A stretch of DNA of 64,000 bases from Diplocarpon mali. Lineage: Eukaryota; Ascomycota; Leotiomycetes; Helotiales; Drepanopezizaceae. The notes beneath the pieces are model-generated. The model searched no databases and was not told where the DNA came from. It was given only the letters and a program-made list of their open reading frames with translations. Positions 1 through 10,123 of the stretch are shown one piece after another. Every line of letters begins with the position of its first letter. The first letter of the stretch is position 1. The DNA lies in NCBI GenBank assembly GCA_024741835.1, contig JAENRP010000211.1:1-64000 (forward strand), in the 5' to 3' direction. The position numbers and the translations under genes are program-made.

Positions 1-608
1 GGGGAGTTGTTTTTATTAATTAGTGACGAGAGAGGCGATCCGAGGAAAGAGTTGCATCAAACGGAGTCAGAAGTGAGAGTGCCAACGCAGTCGACGGTGG
101 AGGGAAAGGAAGAAAAGGAGAAGTTGGAGAAAGGGAGAAAAAGAAGAAGTGTGAAAGGGAGTGGTGAGGAGGCGAGTAAGAAGAAAGTTGCGGATGTGGT
201 CTGGTCGACTGGCTGGTCTGAGGTGGGTGGTGGGTGGTGGGTGGTGCTGTTGAGGAGCCAGAGGTGTGGTTATTCTGGGAGGGGGGGAAAGAGCGACGGC
301 GAAGTTGGCGATGGCAAAAGGAAGGCACGGGTCAAGGGTTGAAGGGTGGATCCCATGGGCTTGCTCTGATTGGCCCTCTTGATTCCCTCCAGTGCCACTA
401 GACCGGGGGGGAGGACAGCGTGGTATGTGATTGGTTCGACTGCCCCACACAGGCTTTCTGGATTGGCTGAGCGGTGGGCCACCGAAGCTCTTGCGCGTCG
501 GGGGCCGGGGGGGAATGATTTGCGGCCGTGGGCTGGCTGGGCTGACTGGGCTGGCTGGCATGACGGGGCTGACTGGGCTATCTAGCACGACTATACTACG
601 TAGGTTTT

Positions 609-725
609 CAGCTTGACTACAATCTAGCTTTCCAGTTGACTACTATCTAGCTTTCCAGCTTGACTACAATCTAGCTTTTCAGCTTGACTACTATCTTGCT
701 TTCCAGCTTGGCTACTGTCTGCTGG
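609..725. repeat. 24-bp minisatellite, about 5 copies
   Basis: Five successive copies of a 23-24 bp unit with core cagcttgactacaatctagc start at 609, 633, 656, 680 and 704. They differ by single substitutions and one 1-bp deletion, and the last is partial. No coding sense was found. The repeat lies just left of the MITE insertion. Confidence 0.8.
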
Positions 726-825
726 CTGGCGACCCGAGGCCAGCGGCTCTCGGGTGGACCGAGGAGACGCCGGCTCGTTGGGGGGAGATATGGAGAGGTA
801 TATCGAGATAGGGGTATACTTCGTA

Positions 826-1090
826 CAGGGTGTAATAATTTGAGGTTCCCTGTCTGTGCACACTAGATTCTTGGCAATGCTGCTTTCATTGAATTCCTTA
901 GTATTTTATATAGCCAACTTTTGCGTCAATCACTGCTTTACATCTATTTGGCATTTCCCTAATCAAATCTCTNATTATCTCAACTGTTATTGATTCCTAA
1001 GCTTTAAATACCCCCTGTCGAAACCCCTGCACAAAAGAAAGTTCTAGTATAGCGCACAGACAGAAAACCTCAAATTATTTCCCCATGGAC
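826..1090 (-). mobile_element. 265-bp Tc1/mariner-derived MITE, copy 1
   Basis: The element is bounded by TA dinucleotides (824-825 and 1091-1092), as expected for Tc1/mariner target duplication. Its ends are imperfect inverted repeats of about 45 bp sharing the cores AATAATTTGAGGTT and CTGTCTGTGC. A same-length copy lies inverted at 42602-42866. On the minus strand, about 898-993 still reads as the C-terminus of a Tc1-type transposase (motif LIREMPNRCKAVIDAK, then a Tyr and a stop). It is therefore a deletion derivative too short to encode a transposase. Base 973 is an ambiguous N. Confidence 0.85.
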
Positions 1091-1095
1091 TATGT

Positions 1096-1290
1096 ATATG
1101 TATATTAAGACAGCTGTATATCTCAATAGATGTATATTGATATAGAGATATATATATATATATATATATTCATATATACATATATCAAGACAGCTCCATC
1201 TCTCAACAGATGTATTTTAATACAACTATATATGTATATATTCCGAAAAATGTATATCAAGACAGATATATATCCATATATAGGTAAACA
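1096..1290. repeat. AT-rich imperfect tandem repeat
   Basis: Roughly three degenerate copies of a 70-80 bp unit with the recurring phrase tatatcaagacagct, separated by (TA)n runs. No gene is visible. It abuts the right end of the MITE. Confidence 0.55.
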
Positions 1291-2234
1291 TCAGAACAGC
1301 TGTATACCAAACCCCTCCCGAGACGGCCGCCAATCGAGATCGCCCCGTTTCAGGGCTCATCCTTCGCCGCTGCCCAGCTCCCCCTCCCCATCGCTCACAC
1401 GGCTCGTGTTTCCCTGGCGTCTCGGCTCGGGACGTGCGTCGAGCTCGAACTCGTGCCGCTGGCGCTCGTCTGGCCCAACTCCGAGTCGGGTCGTGGTTCG
1501 GCGTCCCGCGAGGGCGCGGGCGCCGCGAGGGCTGTGTTGACTCGCTTATCCCCTCCCCCCCCTCGGGGATGGGCCGACGGGATGGGCATCGAGAGCAGAT
1601 CCGACGCCGATACCAGTTCCCGGCACGGGAGGAGAACCACGCCCCGTCCCATCGAAAGCCATCCCGCCGATCCAGCCGCCTCCCTCGGCACCTGCAAGCC
1701 TGCCCGGCGAAGCTAGAGCCGGGCTGGAGGGGCCACTCAGCCCGCTCCCCGTCGCCGCTCTCCATCGGCGGACGAGCCGTAGGTATTCTGACATCGAGAT
1801 ATATCGAATCGAGATATACAGACGTGACATCCACCCGGGTCCATCCCACGGCCCGGAGTGCGAGGGGCGGCGGCGGCAGGGGGAGGAGGTTTCCACGCCT
1901 GGGAGAACGTCGGGGGTGCGGGTACTGGGGACCAGAAGTCTACCGATCATGCCCAAACTGGGACGCGAGAGGAACTCGGCCCATGAGGAGCACGGTGGGA
2001 CCGCACGAGATTCATGACTGACGGTACTTGCACAGTCGGCCAAGGAGCCCTGACATACCTCGGTATCTGCTGTGTAGGTACAGCCACGGATCTCTGCCCC
2101 CCTTCCCACCCCAGTCCCAGCCTCGTCCACAAGGCTGCCTCGCTTCCCCAACCCGGCCCGACCAGATCAACTCAACCCTCTCCCCCCAAATTCTTCGCGA
2201 ACAGTCGCAGCAGAACCACCACCCGACTTCCAAG

Positions 2235-3135
2235 ATGGGCCGCCCACAGAAACCCGCACGCAAAGACCCCCAAGGCATCGCGTCCCGCCAGGAAGGCCAG
2301 GAAGGCCCCCAAACCCCCCAAGACAGCACACGCACGCACCAACGCAAGCGCAAACGCGCACCCGCTCCCGAATCCTCCTCCACCGGCACAGCACCCACAG
2401 GGGCGAAACGGAGCAAGCCCTCGGCCGACCCCGGAGCCGGGCCCGAGCACGCCGCGCTCCCGCTCGAAGACGCGCAGTGCGCCAGCACCGCCAGAGCCGC
2501 GCCCATCCACGCCGGGCTGGCCTCGACGCACGAGGTCGCGACGATGAGCGTCGTGTCCTCGTCTCGCATGCAGAAGAAGGTCGCGCGGGCGCTGCAGGTG
2601 TTGCGGGCCGACGCCGGAGAGGGCGTGCCCGCGCCGGCAGGGGAGAGGCGGAGGGGCCGGGTGGTCATGCTGTATGCGAAAGCACCCGTGGTGGCCAAGA
2701 TGATCAGCGTGGCGGAGATCGTGAAGAGGGAGGTGGCCAAGGTGGGTGGCCAGTGGTTCCAGTATTGTGTCGTGGGAGACGTTCTGGAGGACAGGAAGGA
2801 GAAGGGGAAGGGGAAGGGGAAGGAGAAGGGAAAGGGGAAGGGTAAAGCGGAGGGAGACATGGGAAGGGAGGAAGGGGAGGAAGGAGAGGAGGGAGAGGAA
2901 GAGGAGGAGGGAGAGGAGGGCTTTGAGACTATGAAGACGCCGTTTGAGCGTGCCAATGAGGGGAGGCCGAAAGTCAGGGCGGTGCCGAACATGTGCTTGT
3001 ATCTTTCCAGCGCCAGGATCGAGGGGTTGAGAGCGGCGTATGGGTAGGTTCGTTCGCTGGTCTTACGTGTGGGCTACGTGCTGACTGTTGCTCTTTAGTG
3101 AGCAGACCAACTCTCCCCACGCTCAGCAGTCGTGA
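2235..3135 (+). CDS. Alba-domain nucleic-acid-binding protein (RNase P/MRP Rpp25/Pop6-like)
   Basis: Predicted 281 aa from two exons (2235-3043 and 3099-3135) around a 55-nt GTAGGT...TAG intron. The start has a good context (caagATGggc) and a Lys/Arg/Pro-rich basic N-terminal tail of about 110 residues. The folded part, about residues 110-180, carries the Alba signature RVVMLYAKAPVVAKMISVAE followed by a WFQY strand. A Lys/Gly run and then a poly-Glu acidic block interrupt the domain before its final strand (VPNMCLYLSS). Alba proteins in eukaryotes bind RNA, typically as subunits of RNase P and RNase MRP in the nucleolus. The family call is firm; which paralogue it is remains uncertain. The short second exon ends GEQTNSPHAQQS, which suits the family tail. 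Confidence 0.8.
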
Positions 3136-3607
3136 ACCAGACACGGCGGCGGGCTGCCGGTCCGGGAGCGTAGGGGCGGCTGTACTTGGTCGACACGTTT
3201 TTGCATTTCCGAGATACCCCCCATCTCTCCGTTGTGGAAGAGGAAGACGAAAGACTCTGGCGGTTCATGAGCGATCTCTGAAGGGGCAGGATTTGGCGCC
3301 ACATCGAAAGCTACGTGCGTGGGGACGGTGGGATCAGCTCTTATTGCCGTCTGCTCTCTACAGTTGCCCCAGAACCACAACGCCATGTAATTACTTTCCA
3401 CATTATGTGCAAATCTACCCTAGTCTCGACTACGACAAAATAAAGTATGTTGCAGTACCCAGCTCCTGAGCGAGACAGCCTTGTCCATGCTGTGGTGGTG
3501 TACCCCGCCATCCCGCAACCCACTAAGGCATAGACAATCGAGGAATGTGATACACCAAGCGACCCTTGTACCATCGCTCGCTGTACCACTTGGCTCCCGA
3601 AGATCCC
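3136..3607. other. Convergent intergenic stretch
   Basis: This is the 3' space between the Alba-domain gene and VTC1, which converge. No coding signal is visible, and the small ORFs here have no recognisable product. Confidence 0.6.
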
Positions 3608-4071
3608 CTAAGGCTCCCGGCCAATCTTGTCGTAGTTGACGATGCGAAGCACGAAATTGATGGAGACAGCCACCATCAGGGCGACAGCAAGCAGGGTCGG
3701 TCCAACCTTGTCGTCGAAACCAGCCTGCCCCCTCTGCCGGATGGACTTCGCCCTCCAATGGTATGTCCACAGCGCGTAGACCATGGTCGCCATTGCGACC
3801 AAGGTAAAGGCTATCGCGGACCAGAAGGACGTCTTGTCACCGAAGTTGAGCATGCCGACCGCGAGGGCGCCGAGGATGACGGTGAAGTTGAGCCATGAGA
3901 GGAAGGTCCGCTCGTTGGCGAAGAAAACTTTGGGCTCGACCCGAGTCGGAAGAGCGATTCGCTTGCCTGGCAGACGTGTTAGCACTGACCCGACAGCTCA
4001 CAGCTCACAGCTCTTCCAGGCCTGGCATTCATCTTACCGGGCGCTGTATGGAGGAGAGGTTGGCTTGACAT
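3608..4071 (-). CDS. VTC1: Vacuolar transporter chaperone subunit VTC1 (DUF202)
   Basis: Predicted 130 aa from two exons (4038-4071 and 3608-3966, minus strand) with a GTAAGA...CAG intron. The first exon gives [11 protein letters not shown], and the spliced junction restores the family sequence [20 protein letters not shown]. Three transmembrane helices follow (about residues 34-52, 62-82 and 105-125), the standard DUF202 layout. Length matches yeast Vtc1 (129 aa). Vtc1 is the small membrane subunit of the VTC complex, which makes polyphosphate from ATP at the vacuole and other endomembranes. The N-terminal basic residues (K, R, R) conserved in polyphosphate channels are present. Two CACGTG E-boxes lie upstream. 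Confidence 0.93.
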
Positions 4072-5163
4072 TCTGGCGGATGGCCGGATTCAGTGGCGCG
4101 CTGGGGGGGGGGCGTCGAGTATATCGGTCCACGTTGTTGGCCGTATTCTTCAAACAGCTGTCGGGCCTGGGAGCTCACACGATAGCGACGAAAAAAGCTG
4201 GTCGAGGCTCCACGAGGTCGGAAATAAAAGCTGTGGCTCTGTCCTGCCCGCAAGTATCTCGAACTGGGACTGCAAGCTTCGGATGAAGAGGAGAGGAACC
4301 TCAACGGTCAGGCTAGCGGGGCGGGGAACGGCGGGCGAGGAAGGTGTGCTGAGTGGTCAGATGATGGATTACCTTTTTCACCTGGTTGCTAACCCAGCAC
4401 GGAATAACCTACTTCCCACCTTATATACCGTCCTAGGAAACCCAAGTCCCGCCATCCGACCTCTTATACCTCTGAGATATTATAGGGCCTACTAATGATG
4501 CGTCGCGTCGTGGTTATTTAGCGGCAGGTCTACGAATTGTATGACTCGGGGTTGGGTCGTGCATAGCATAACTTGGTGCGAATAACAAGTACGTGCGGTG
4601 TATAAGATTAACTCCCTGAGATGCATTACGTTTACGCGTCTACGTAGTTCTCACTGCGTACCAGGGTATTCTGGGCCACCCCGGCTTGGCCCATCGGGTG
4701 TCACGTGCTTCCTCGTCCAAAATGCAAGTCATATTTTTAGCCCCTCAACACGTGCTCTTCCCGTGGATCCGCTGTCTCCCGTGTACATGCTTAGGGTAAA
4801 GCACTTCTCCCTACCTAAATCTAACTTGGTGAGCAGCAGTCGGCCTTCTCGTCCAGTCATTCTCTTTTGCTATTGGCATCGGGATCCCCCACCGAGATCA
4901 CACAGCGCGGAGGAGGCCAGCCGATTGGAGTTTAGCCCAGAGGCATGAGCACCTGAGAAGCAAGGGAATAACGAGGGATCTAAAGCTTGTCGCGATTGCA
5001 GCCTAGCACCCCGGATCATAATTGTCCTGCATGTTCTGTAAGCACCGGGTACTTCGTATACTGCCCAGCAGACAATCACAGAAGCCGTCCCCTCACCCCT
5101 TCCCCCCTCGTTCTCCTTTAATCGATCTGAATTGAGCTCTAACTATCAAGACAAACTCGAAAT
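4072..5163. other. Divergent promoter region, VTC1 / dynein light chain
   Basis: About 1.1 kb between divergent starts. Apart from E-box motifs (4130, 4702, 4749) and one TACTTCGTA (5050-5058) I see no features and no credible ORF. Confidence 0.6.
4702..4754. promoter_or_regulatory. Pair of CACGTG E-boxes upstream of VTC1
   Basis: Perfect CACGTG palindromes sit at 4702-4707 and 4749-4754, and a CACGTT at 4130-4135. In yeast and Neurospora the bHLH phosphate regulators Pho4/NUC-1 bind CACGTG/T, and VTC genes belong to the phosphate regulon. That this pair serves VTC1 is inference: the sites are more than 600 bp from its start and closer to the divergent dynein gene, and other bHLH factors use the same palindrome. 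Confidence 0.35.
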
Positions 5164-5826
5164 ATGGCATCGTCATCTGCTGCGCCAGTAAGCCTCGGAC
5201 ATTCCAGCACATTCAAGCCTTACAGTGTTGATTTTTATCCCTTAGCCCATCTCGTACACACGACTAAAGCAGATCGCAACAGATGTCTGTTTCCTCCGGG
5301 CTCCTCGGTACCGGGTCCTGTACTGATGCGTCGAGCAGGCTTGTCAAAGTGCTCTGGGTAATGCAGAATTCTACGAGCATTCAAAGACGGAGTCGTGGAA
5401 CACAACTATTATCGTTGGTTCGCCCTTCCAAAGCCGCCAGATCTCCCTGACGCCCTGCAGAATTCTATCCTACGATCCCTGATCTCCGAATCATCTCCTG
5501 CAGGAGGTACGCCATCGTACAAGTACGCCGTGAACAGCACCATCATCCAACACCTAGTCCCTACCTCCTCACTCAGCCGAGCCAAGAACGCTCAAGAAAG
5601 CGCTGTTCCCAAGACAGAGGCCTCCGATGCTGCGATCTCGACGAGTGATGCGAAGAATGGAGCCACAGGAACGGATGGGAAGCCGCGTGTGGGACGGAGA
5701 GGCATGCATAGTGCGACTGGAGCATACTGGAACGAGAAGACCGACGGCATGTGGAGCTTCAAGTACGAGGGAGGAGAGAATAAAGGCCTGGATGTTGTGA
5801 TCAGTGTGATCTGGATCTCGATATAA
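5164..5826 (+). CDS. Dynein light chain, Tctex-1 (DYNLT) type
   Basis: Predicted 167 aa from four exons: 5164-5187, 5246-5284, 5339-5413 and 5461-5826. Splicing joins MASSSAAP to PISYTRLKQIATD, then ACQSALGNAEFYEHSK, then NSILRSLISE, which follows the Tctex-1 order (N-terminal helix, helix 2, then the beta sheet). The last exon carries the typical strands YKYAVNSTIIQH, GAYWNEKTDGMWSFKYEG and DVVISVIWISI. A loop of about 45 residues (roughly 95-140) is longer than in animal proteins. Tctex-type light chains bind the dynein intermediate chain and help assemble or load cargo on cytoplasmic dynein. Introns 2 and 3 have weak donors (gtctgt, gttggt), but only these junctions keep frame and family fit. 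Confidence 0.82.
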
Positions 5827-6260
5827 GCAGAGGATAAATGTACAAAGTTTCCGGACGGATTCAGGAGCTGGCATCAGTGGGCACTTGGGTAGGTAGCCTT
5901 GCCAATGGAGCTCGGGCAGGCCACTTTCCAACCTGTATGTGTACTGGGATGATGAACCCCTTGACCACTGCCACCATTGCCTGTCGAGTTTTGTCCATCA
6001 GTGAGGGTCTCACGGCAGTTATGTGAGCTTGTCTTCGGATGAATGTCGAGTGGGCAGAGAACTGACACACGTGGCGTGTGATACCTGCTCTCCTGATTCT
6101 CTGCAGCAAAACAGTCCACTCGGACCGTACAGCACAAGGGAACTTGTGGCTTGGATTTACTGGGAGTAATGAGTGAAGTATTTAATATCGGAACCGAGGG
6201 TTGGAGGTCCATGAGCTCTGGTAAATGAGCTTTGCGCTGGTGTCCATGCAGATGCAAATG

Positions 6261-6299
6261 GGCTATCTATGCAGGCTATCTATGCAGGCTATCTATGCA
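6261..6299. repeat. 13-bp tandem repeat x3
   Basis: Three perfect head-to-tail copies of ggctatctatgca. Confidence 0.9.
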
Positions 6300-6630
6300 G
6301 ATGCAAGTGTACAACGACACACCGCAAAGCCGAAGATACACGACTGACAAGTGATATCAGATCTCTCGGCGCCACCTCCTGATGGCGTTCTGTTTCAGGA
6401 CCACTGCAGTCTTCTCTTCTCCGGAATATAACAGCGTATGTAGCGTTAGGTTGTAGTTGGGATATTTCCCCATGATTGAAAACAATCAAGTGCTTCACCG
6501 CCGGCAGGACCCACTTCACCTTTGACGGCGGGACCTTGCTAGAAAAACACACGAATGGAAAGTAAATCAATTTGACTATGTCCTCAACACTTCTATTGTC
6601 CTAACCTCTCCCTTTCTCTCCCTCCGTCTC

Positions 6631-6636
6631 TTTCTT

Positions 6637-6668
<32 letters not shown>

Positions 6669-6690
6669 ACACACACACATACACACACAC
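6631..6690. repeat. (CT)n(CA)n microsatellite
   Basis: A pyrimidine-rich CT run passes directly into an interrupted CA run. It ends about 70 bp before the F-box gene start, so it probably lies in the promoter or 5' UTR. Confidence 0.9.
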
Positions 6691-6761
6691 CTCTAACCTT
6701 GAATCTCGATACGAACGACTTTGTTTCTCTGCTACCAGCAGAATATCAGCAGTTCGACACG

Positions 6762-7819
6762 ATGCTCCAGTGAGTGACCACCCCTACCGATTGCAGTTCA
6801 ACCGCGATTGAGGCGCAATTTTATACTGACAATTTCTAGCCGCCTTTCTACTGAAGACCTGAATGGGGTGTTGTGTCATCTCGATGTCAGCAGCGCATCG
6901 AGTGCGGCCTTGACCTGCAGTACGTACTAGGAACGCCCCTTTTCTTGCACAGATTGCTCTGCCTTCCGGAGACACATCGTCCCCTCTTCTCATGCCAATA
7001 CTGACTCCGTTCACCCAGGACGCCTTGCAGCAGGGGTCCGAGGTCTTCGTGCGTCGGGCCATATTCCAGTCACGAGGCCTTCCACTGGCACCGCAACTGT
7101 CTCCTTCGCTCTAACTAGCTCGGCCTCCAGCAATGATGCTGATGAAGAGTCTCGGACAAATACCGATATCGACATGCCCTCAACCCCGGAGACGGAGGAG
7201 GATGATTGGGATTTTCAGATCACCCCAGAAATCATCCGACGACTATCTCTCATCCCAATCCACGACACCGCTCCCTCCCTTGCTCTCCTCCCGAATGAGC
7301 TGTAAGTACCTGCCATTGAATAACGTCAACTGGGTCTAGACGAACGTGTGTTCTGTTCATCTTAACCGAAGCAACCTGGAGGTGGTAACTGCTGACATTC
7401 CCTGTAGGAAACTTGAGATCTTCGGCTACCTTGATCTGATTGACTCCACCTGTCTCGGTCTCACAGCACCAAACCTCTACGTTGCTCACCGAGCTATCCA
7501 TGGTACAAAGATTCCTCTCAACACGCGTCGAATCGGTCCAAACAAGCTCGAGTCTGCTTGGGAGGTGGTCGGCAAGCAAGAGTGCAAGCAATGTGGCATC
7601 TACCGCTGCGAGCTTCACTCTCACATCAAGACATGGATGCCCAAGGAGTTGGAGTACTGCTCAATGAAGGTCAACTTCGGACTTCCGGCTGGTGAGCACG
7701 CTGTCCACCAAACATGCTATCGGGGAAAGCCCAGCAAGCCAAAGCGTTGTGGTCGCCACCCCTCGAGAACAACGTCTGTTCACCAGGACGACGCTTCATT
7801 TGCACCCCCTCTGGCTTAG
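6762..7819 (+). CDS. F-box domain protein
   Basis: Predicted 282 aa from four exons: 6762-6769 (8 nt), 6840-6919, 6953-7301 and 7408-7819, all with GT...AG introns. The spliced start reads MLHRLSTEDLNGVLCH. An F-box-like core follows at about residues 135-170 (LALLPNELKLEIFGYLDLID, then STCLGLT). The C-terminal part holds spaced cysteines (CKQCGIYRCELH) and a basic tail. F-box proteins link substrates to SCF ubiquitin ligases through Skp1; the substrate here is unknown. The middle exon codes a Ser/Thr/Asp-rich linker. The tiny first exon is the least certain part of the model; a later start would keep the F-box. Confidence 0.75.
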
Positions 7820-8745
7820 TGGATTTCCAAGTCACGTGTATCAGAAGCTGAGCATCTCTGGGCCATTTGCTTCATTGGCGCTTGGAGCCCAACACGGCCG
7901 TGGGAGAATGCCGGAATATGGGGCGGTATGGGTTGGGAGTCGCCGCGTGTACATCAGTTCTCTTTTCCTTCGACATGGTTTTGAGGGTGGCGTTTGGCTT
8001 TACGGTTGTGCTTCGATCACTGGAGGTTACCGGGCTCGTGAGCAAGCCGGAGTGCGCAAGCGTCGATGACGGTGGAAGGGCGGGAAGTCGTACAAATCAA
8101 CTCCGTCGAATTGCATTTTCTGGCGTGGAACCTGCAGCGGCGTTGGTTGGGAGCTCTCTTCTTTACCTCCTTCCTGGAGGGAACAACCCCCTGCTCGTGG
8201 ATCAGTAGACAGCCATGCTGTGTCGATACGGCCTCTGATGGGGAGCATCTTAGAGAATGATAATCATGCAAGAACAGCCCCCGACGCCTGGGTTTTTCCG
8301 ATCGAACGGTCTCCGCATATGAAAACCCACTCGGCCTCGCACCTAGTGGTGCTAGCAAGACGCCGGCTGTCCAAGCCGTGCCAGTTGGTCGATCTGGGAG
8401 GAATCCGCAGGCACGCGCCAGATGGTCCGTCCCCGCGCGGTAGAGAGGTCGAGAGGTCGGACGAGTCGAGCATAGCTCTGTTCGCGGTCGCGTGCAACCT
8501 CACCAGCCAAGCACGAAACCGAAGCAGGTCTCCCCGGTGAAAGAATAGCAGCGCACACTCGCCGTGCCCGAGGGGGGCCTGCCATCTCTGCAGTTCGGGC
8601 CCGGGTAGCTCACAGTGGCCGAGACGGGGGCGAAGTAAACCACAGAGAGACGCTATCGCATCGCACGCGTGCATCTATTAGATCTACGTGTCTATCATTA
8701 CTATTAACGCTGTCATTTCCGGTCACCCAGCCCGTACAGAACCTC
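7820..8745. other. Convergent intergenic stretch
   Basis: About 0.9 kb between the F-box gene and the exchanger, which converge. Overlapping short ORFs on both strands have no recognisable features. Confidence 0.55.
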
Positions 8746-10041
8746 CTAAATATCAGTGTTCCGATCCATCGTAAACTCGCAGAAAACAAATGCGATGTAC
8801 GCCGCGAGCAACGCCCAGCCCATCCACCTCCTCCCCCCAAGCATCACGATCCCGAAGAGCACGGCGCTGCTGCCCCACATGCACCCGACTTCGAACAAGG
8901 TCACGCTGTCCCTCAGGCTCGCGATGTCTCCGGTAAGGTACAACACCCCTGCGCAGAGAGTGACGAGGAAGATGTTGGAGCCGGCCGTGTTGGCTACGAC
9001 GATGCCCGACTCACCGCGCCGGGCGGACATGATGGATACCAGTTTCTCGGGGAGCGTTGTGGCGAAGGAGAGCAGAGTTATGCCGAGGACGGTGCTGGAG
9101 AAGGAGACCTGGGCAGAGAGCGCAGCCACGCTGTGAGAGAGTATGTAGCCACTCAGGGAGAGGGCGAGGAAGCCGAGTGTGAGGTGCGTGACATGGTACA
9201 GTGTGCTGTGTCCGGATTTCTCGACCTCTCGCACGGGAGAAAGAGGGATCTCGTCGAAGATATCTTTACGAAGTTGTCCGTCGCTCTGGGTGTGTAGGTT
9301 AGCAGGCCAAAGGGGCACACCTGAGTGTGGTCCGCTCTCCAGGTCGTGCAGGGTGGTCGCGCTGCTCGAATCCGAGTTCGTGCGGACGTGAAGATGAGCG
9401 TACTTGTGTCCGGACTTGCCCTGAAAAGGGACCAGGTCCTTCTCGTGATCTGAGTCCGAGTCCGAGTCCGAGTAGTCGCTCGAACCGCAGTCTGAGTCGG
9501 CGGCTGGTTCGACTATACCCCTGTAGATGGCCCAGCCGATAGATGCGATATAAAGTAGGAACATAATTACTAGTAAGCCTCCGCCAACCCGGCCCAGAGA
9601 TTCGAAGAAGACGATGAACGTAGCGAAGAAGGTGGTCGCCCCGAGCAGGACGCCGGTGTAGATCTTTGAGGAGCGGTCGAAGGTGACCTGAGCTTTGGAG
9701 AAGATTAGACCAAGGGAGAAGGCCCCGAGAATGTTCGAGATGCTGCTTCCCAAGATGTTGCCCATGGCGAGGGGGGATTCTTTCTGCGAGATTGCCGCGA
9801 CGACGACGACTAGCTGGGTGGAAGTCAACAAAAGCTGTCCGTCAATTGCGGGAAACCGAGCCAAACTTGCCTCTTCCCATTCCGCTCCAGCTGTCAAGAG
9901 AGCTACAAGTGTCGGTGGCAGTCCTGTCCGGGAAGCTAGCTTCGATGTGTGAACGATAAACTTGTCTGCCCCATACTCGAGGACGAAAAGCCCGCCAATG
10001 AAGGCTGCAATGTTGAAGATGGTATCGTCGGTATCAACCAT
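8746..10041 (-). CDS. Sodium/calcium exchanger family (CaCA) membrane protein
   Basis: Predicted 412 aa from two exons (9871-10041 and 8746-9813, minus strand). The two pseudo-symmetric halves each carry an alpha repeat: the first contains LPPTLVALLTAGAEWEE joined to LVVVVAAISQKESPLAMGN, the second SSTVLGITLLSFATTLPEKL with GIVVANTAGSN. About ten hydrophobic helices are visible. Between the halves is a cytosol-type loop rich in Asp/Ser (DYSDSDSDSDHEKD), a plausible cation-sensing or phosphorylated segment. Such exchangers move Ca2+ or related cations against Na+ or H+ at vacuolar or plasma membranes; the ion here is not determined. The intron (9814-9870, 57 nt) is GC-AG with a perfect AG|GCAAGT donor. 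It is in frame and stop-free, so retention would insert 19 residues in alpha repeat 1. Confidence 0.85.
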   Translation of the reverse strand: MVDTDDTIFNIAAFIGGLFVLEYGADKFIVHTSKLASRTGLPPTLVALLTAGAEWEEASLARFPAIDGQLLLTSTQLVVVVAAISQKESPLAMGNILGSSISNILGAFSLGLIFSKAQVTFDRSSKIYTGVLLGATTFFATFIVFFESLGRVGGGLLVIMFLLYIASIGWAIYRGIVEPAADSDCGSSDYSDSDSDSDHEKDLVPFQGKSGHKYAHLHVRTNSDSSSATTLHDLESGPHSGVPLWPANLHTQSDGQLRKDIFDEIPLSPVREVEKSGHSTLYHVTHLTLGFLALSLSGYILSHSVAALSAQVSFSSTVLGITLLSFATTLPEKLVSIMSARRGESGIVVANTAGSNIFLVTLCAGVLYLTGDIASLRDSVTLFEVGCMWGSSAVLFGIVMLGGRRWMGWALLAAYIAFVFCEFTMDRNTDI

Positions 10042-10080
10042 GATGAAACAGTAACCCGATACCTGAGAGAAGATTCGGAG

Positions 10081-10123
10081 GGGGGGCGAGGGGGCGAGGG
10101 GGCGAGGGGGCGAGGGGGCGAGG
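10081..10123. repeat. G-rich 8-bp tandem repeat
   Basis: About five copies of gggggcga, 40 bp upstream of the exchanger start and therefore in its promoter or 5' UTR. The G-runs could form G-quadruplexes on this strand, which is the template strand's complement for the exchanger. Confidence 0.8.

Larger units (their letters stand above)
1..2234. other. Intergenic, low-complexity; no supported gene
   Basis: I see no protein-family match here. Open frames in the first 600 bases are purine-rich low complexity. The stretch holds a GGCTG-type short repeat (about 526-588), a 24-bp minisatellite, a MITE, an AT-rich imperfect repeat (about 1096-1290) and a GC-rich segment leading into the Alba-domain gene. 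Overlapping frames at 1226-2021 on both strands look like GC-bias shadows. Confidence 0.6.
5827..6761. other. Intergenic with simple repeats
   Basis: No gene is seen. A 13-bp tandem repeat lies at 6261-6299 and a CT/CA microsatellite at 6631-6690, just upstream of the F-box gene. Confidence 0.6.

Noticed and set aside
1226..2021. Overlapping 195-207 aa ORFs on both strands
   Set aside because: GC-rich composition keeps many frames open; no domain, no splice logic, no conserved phrase.
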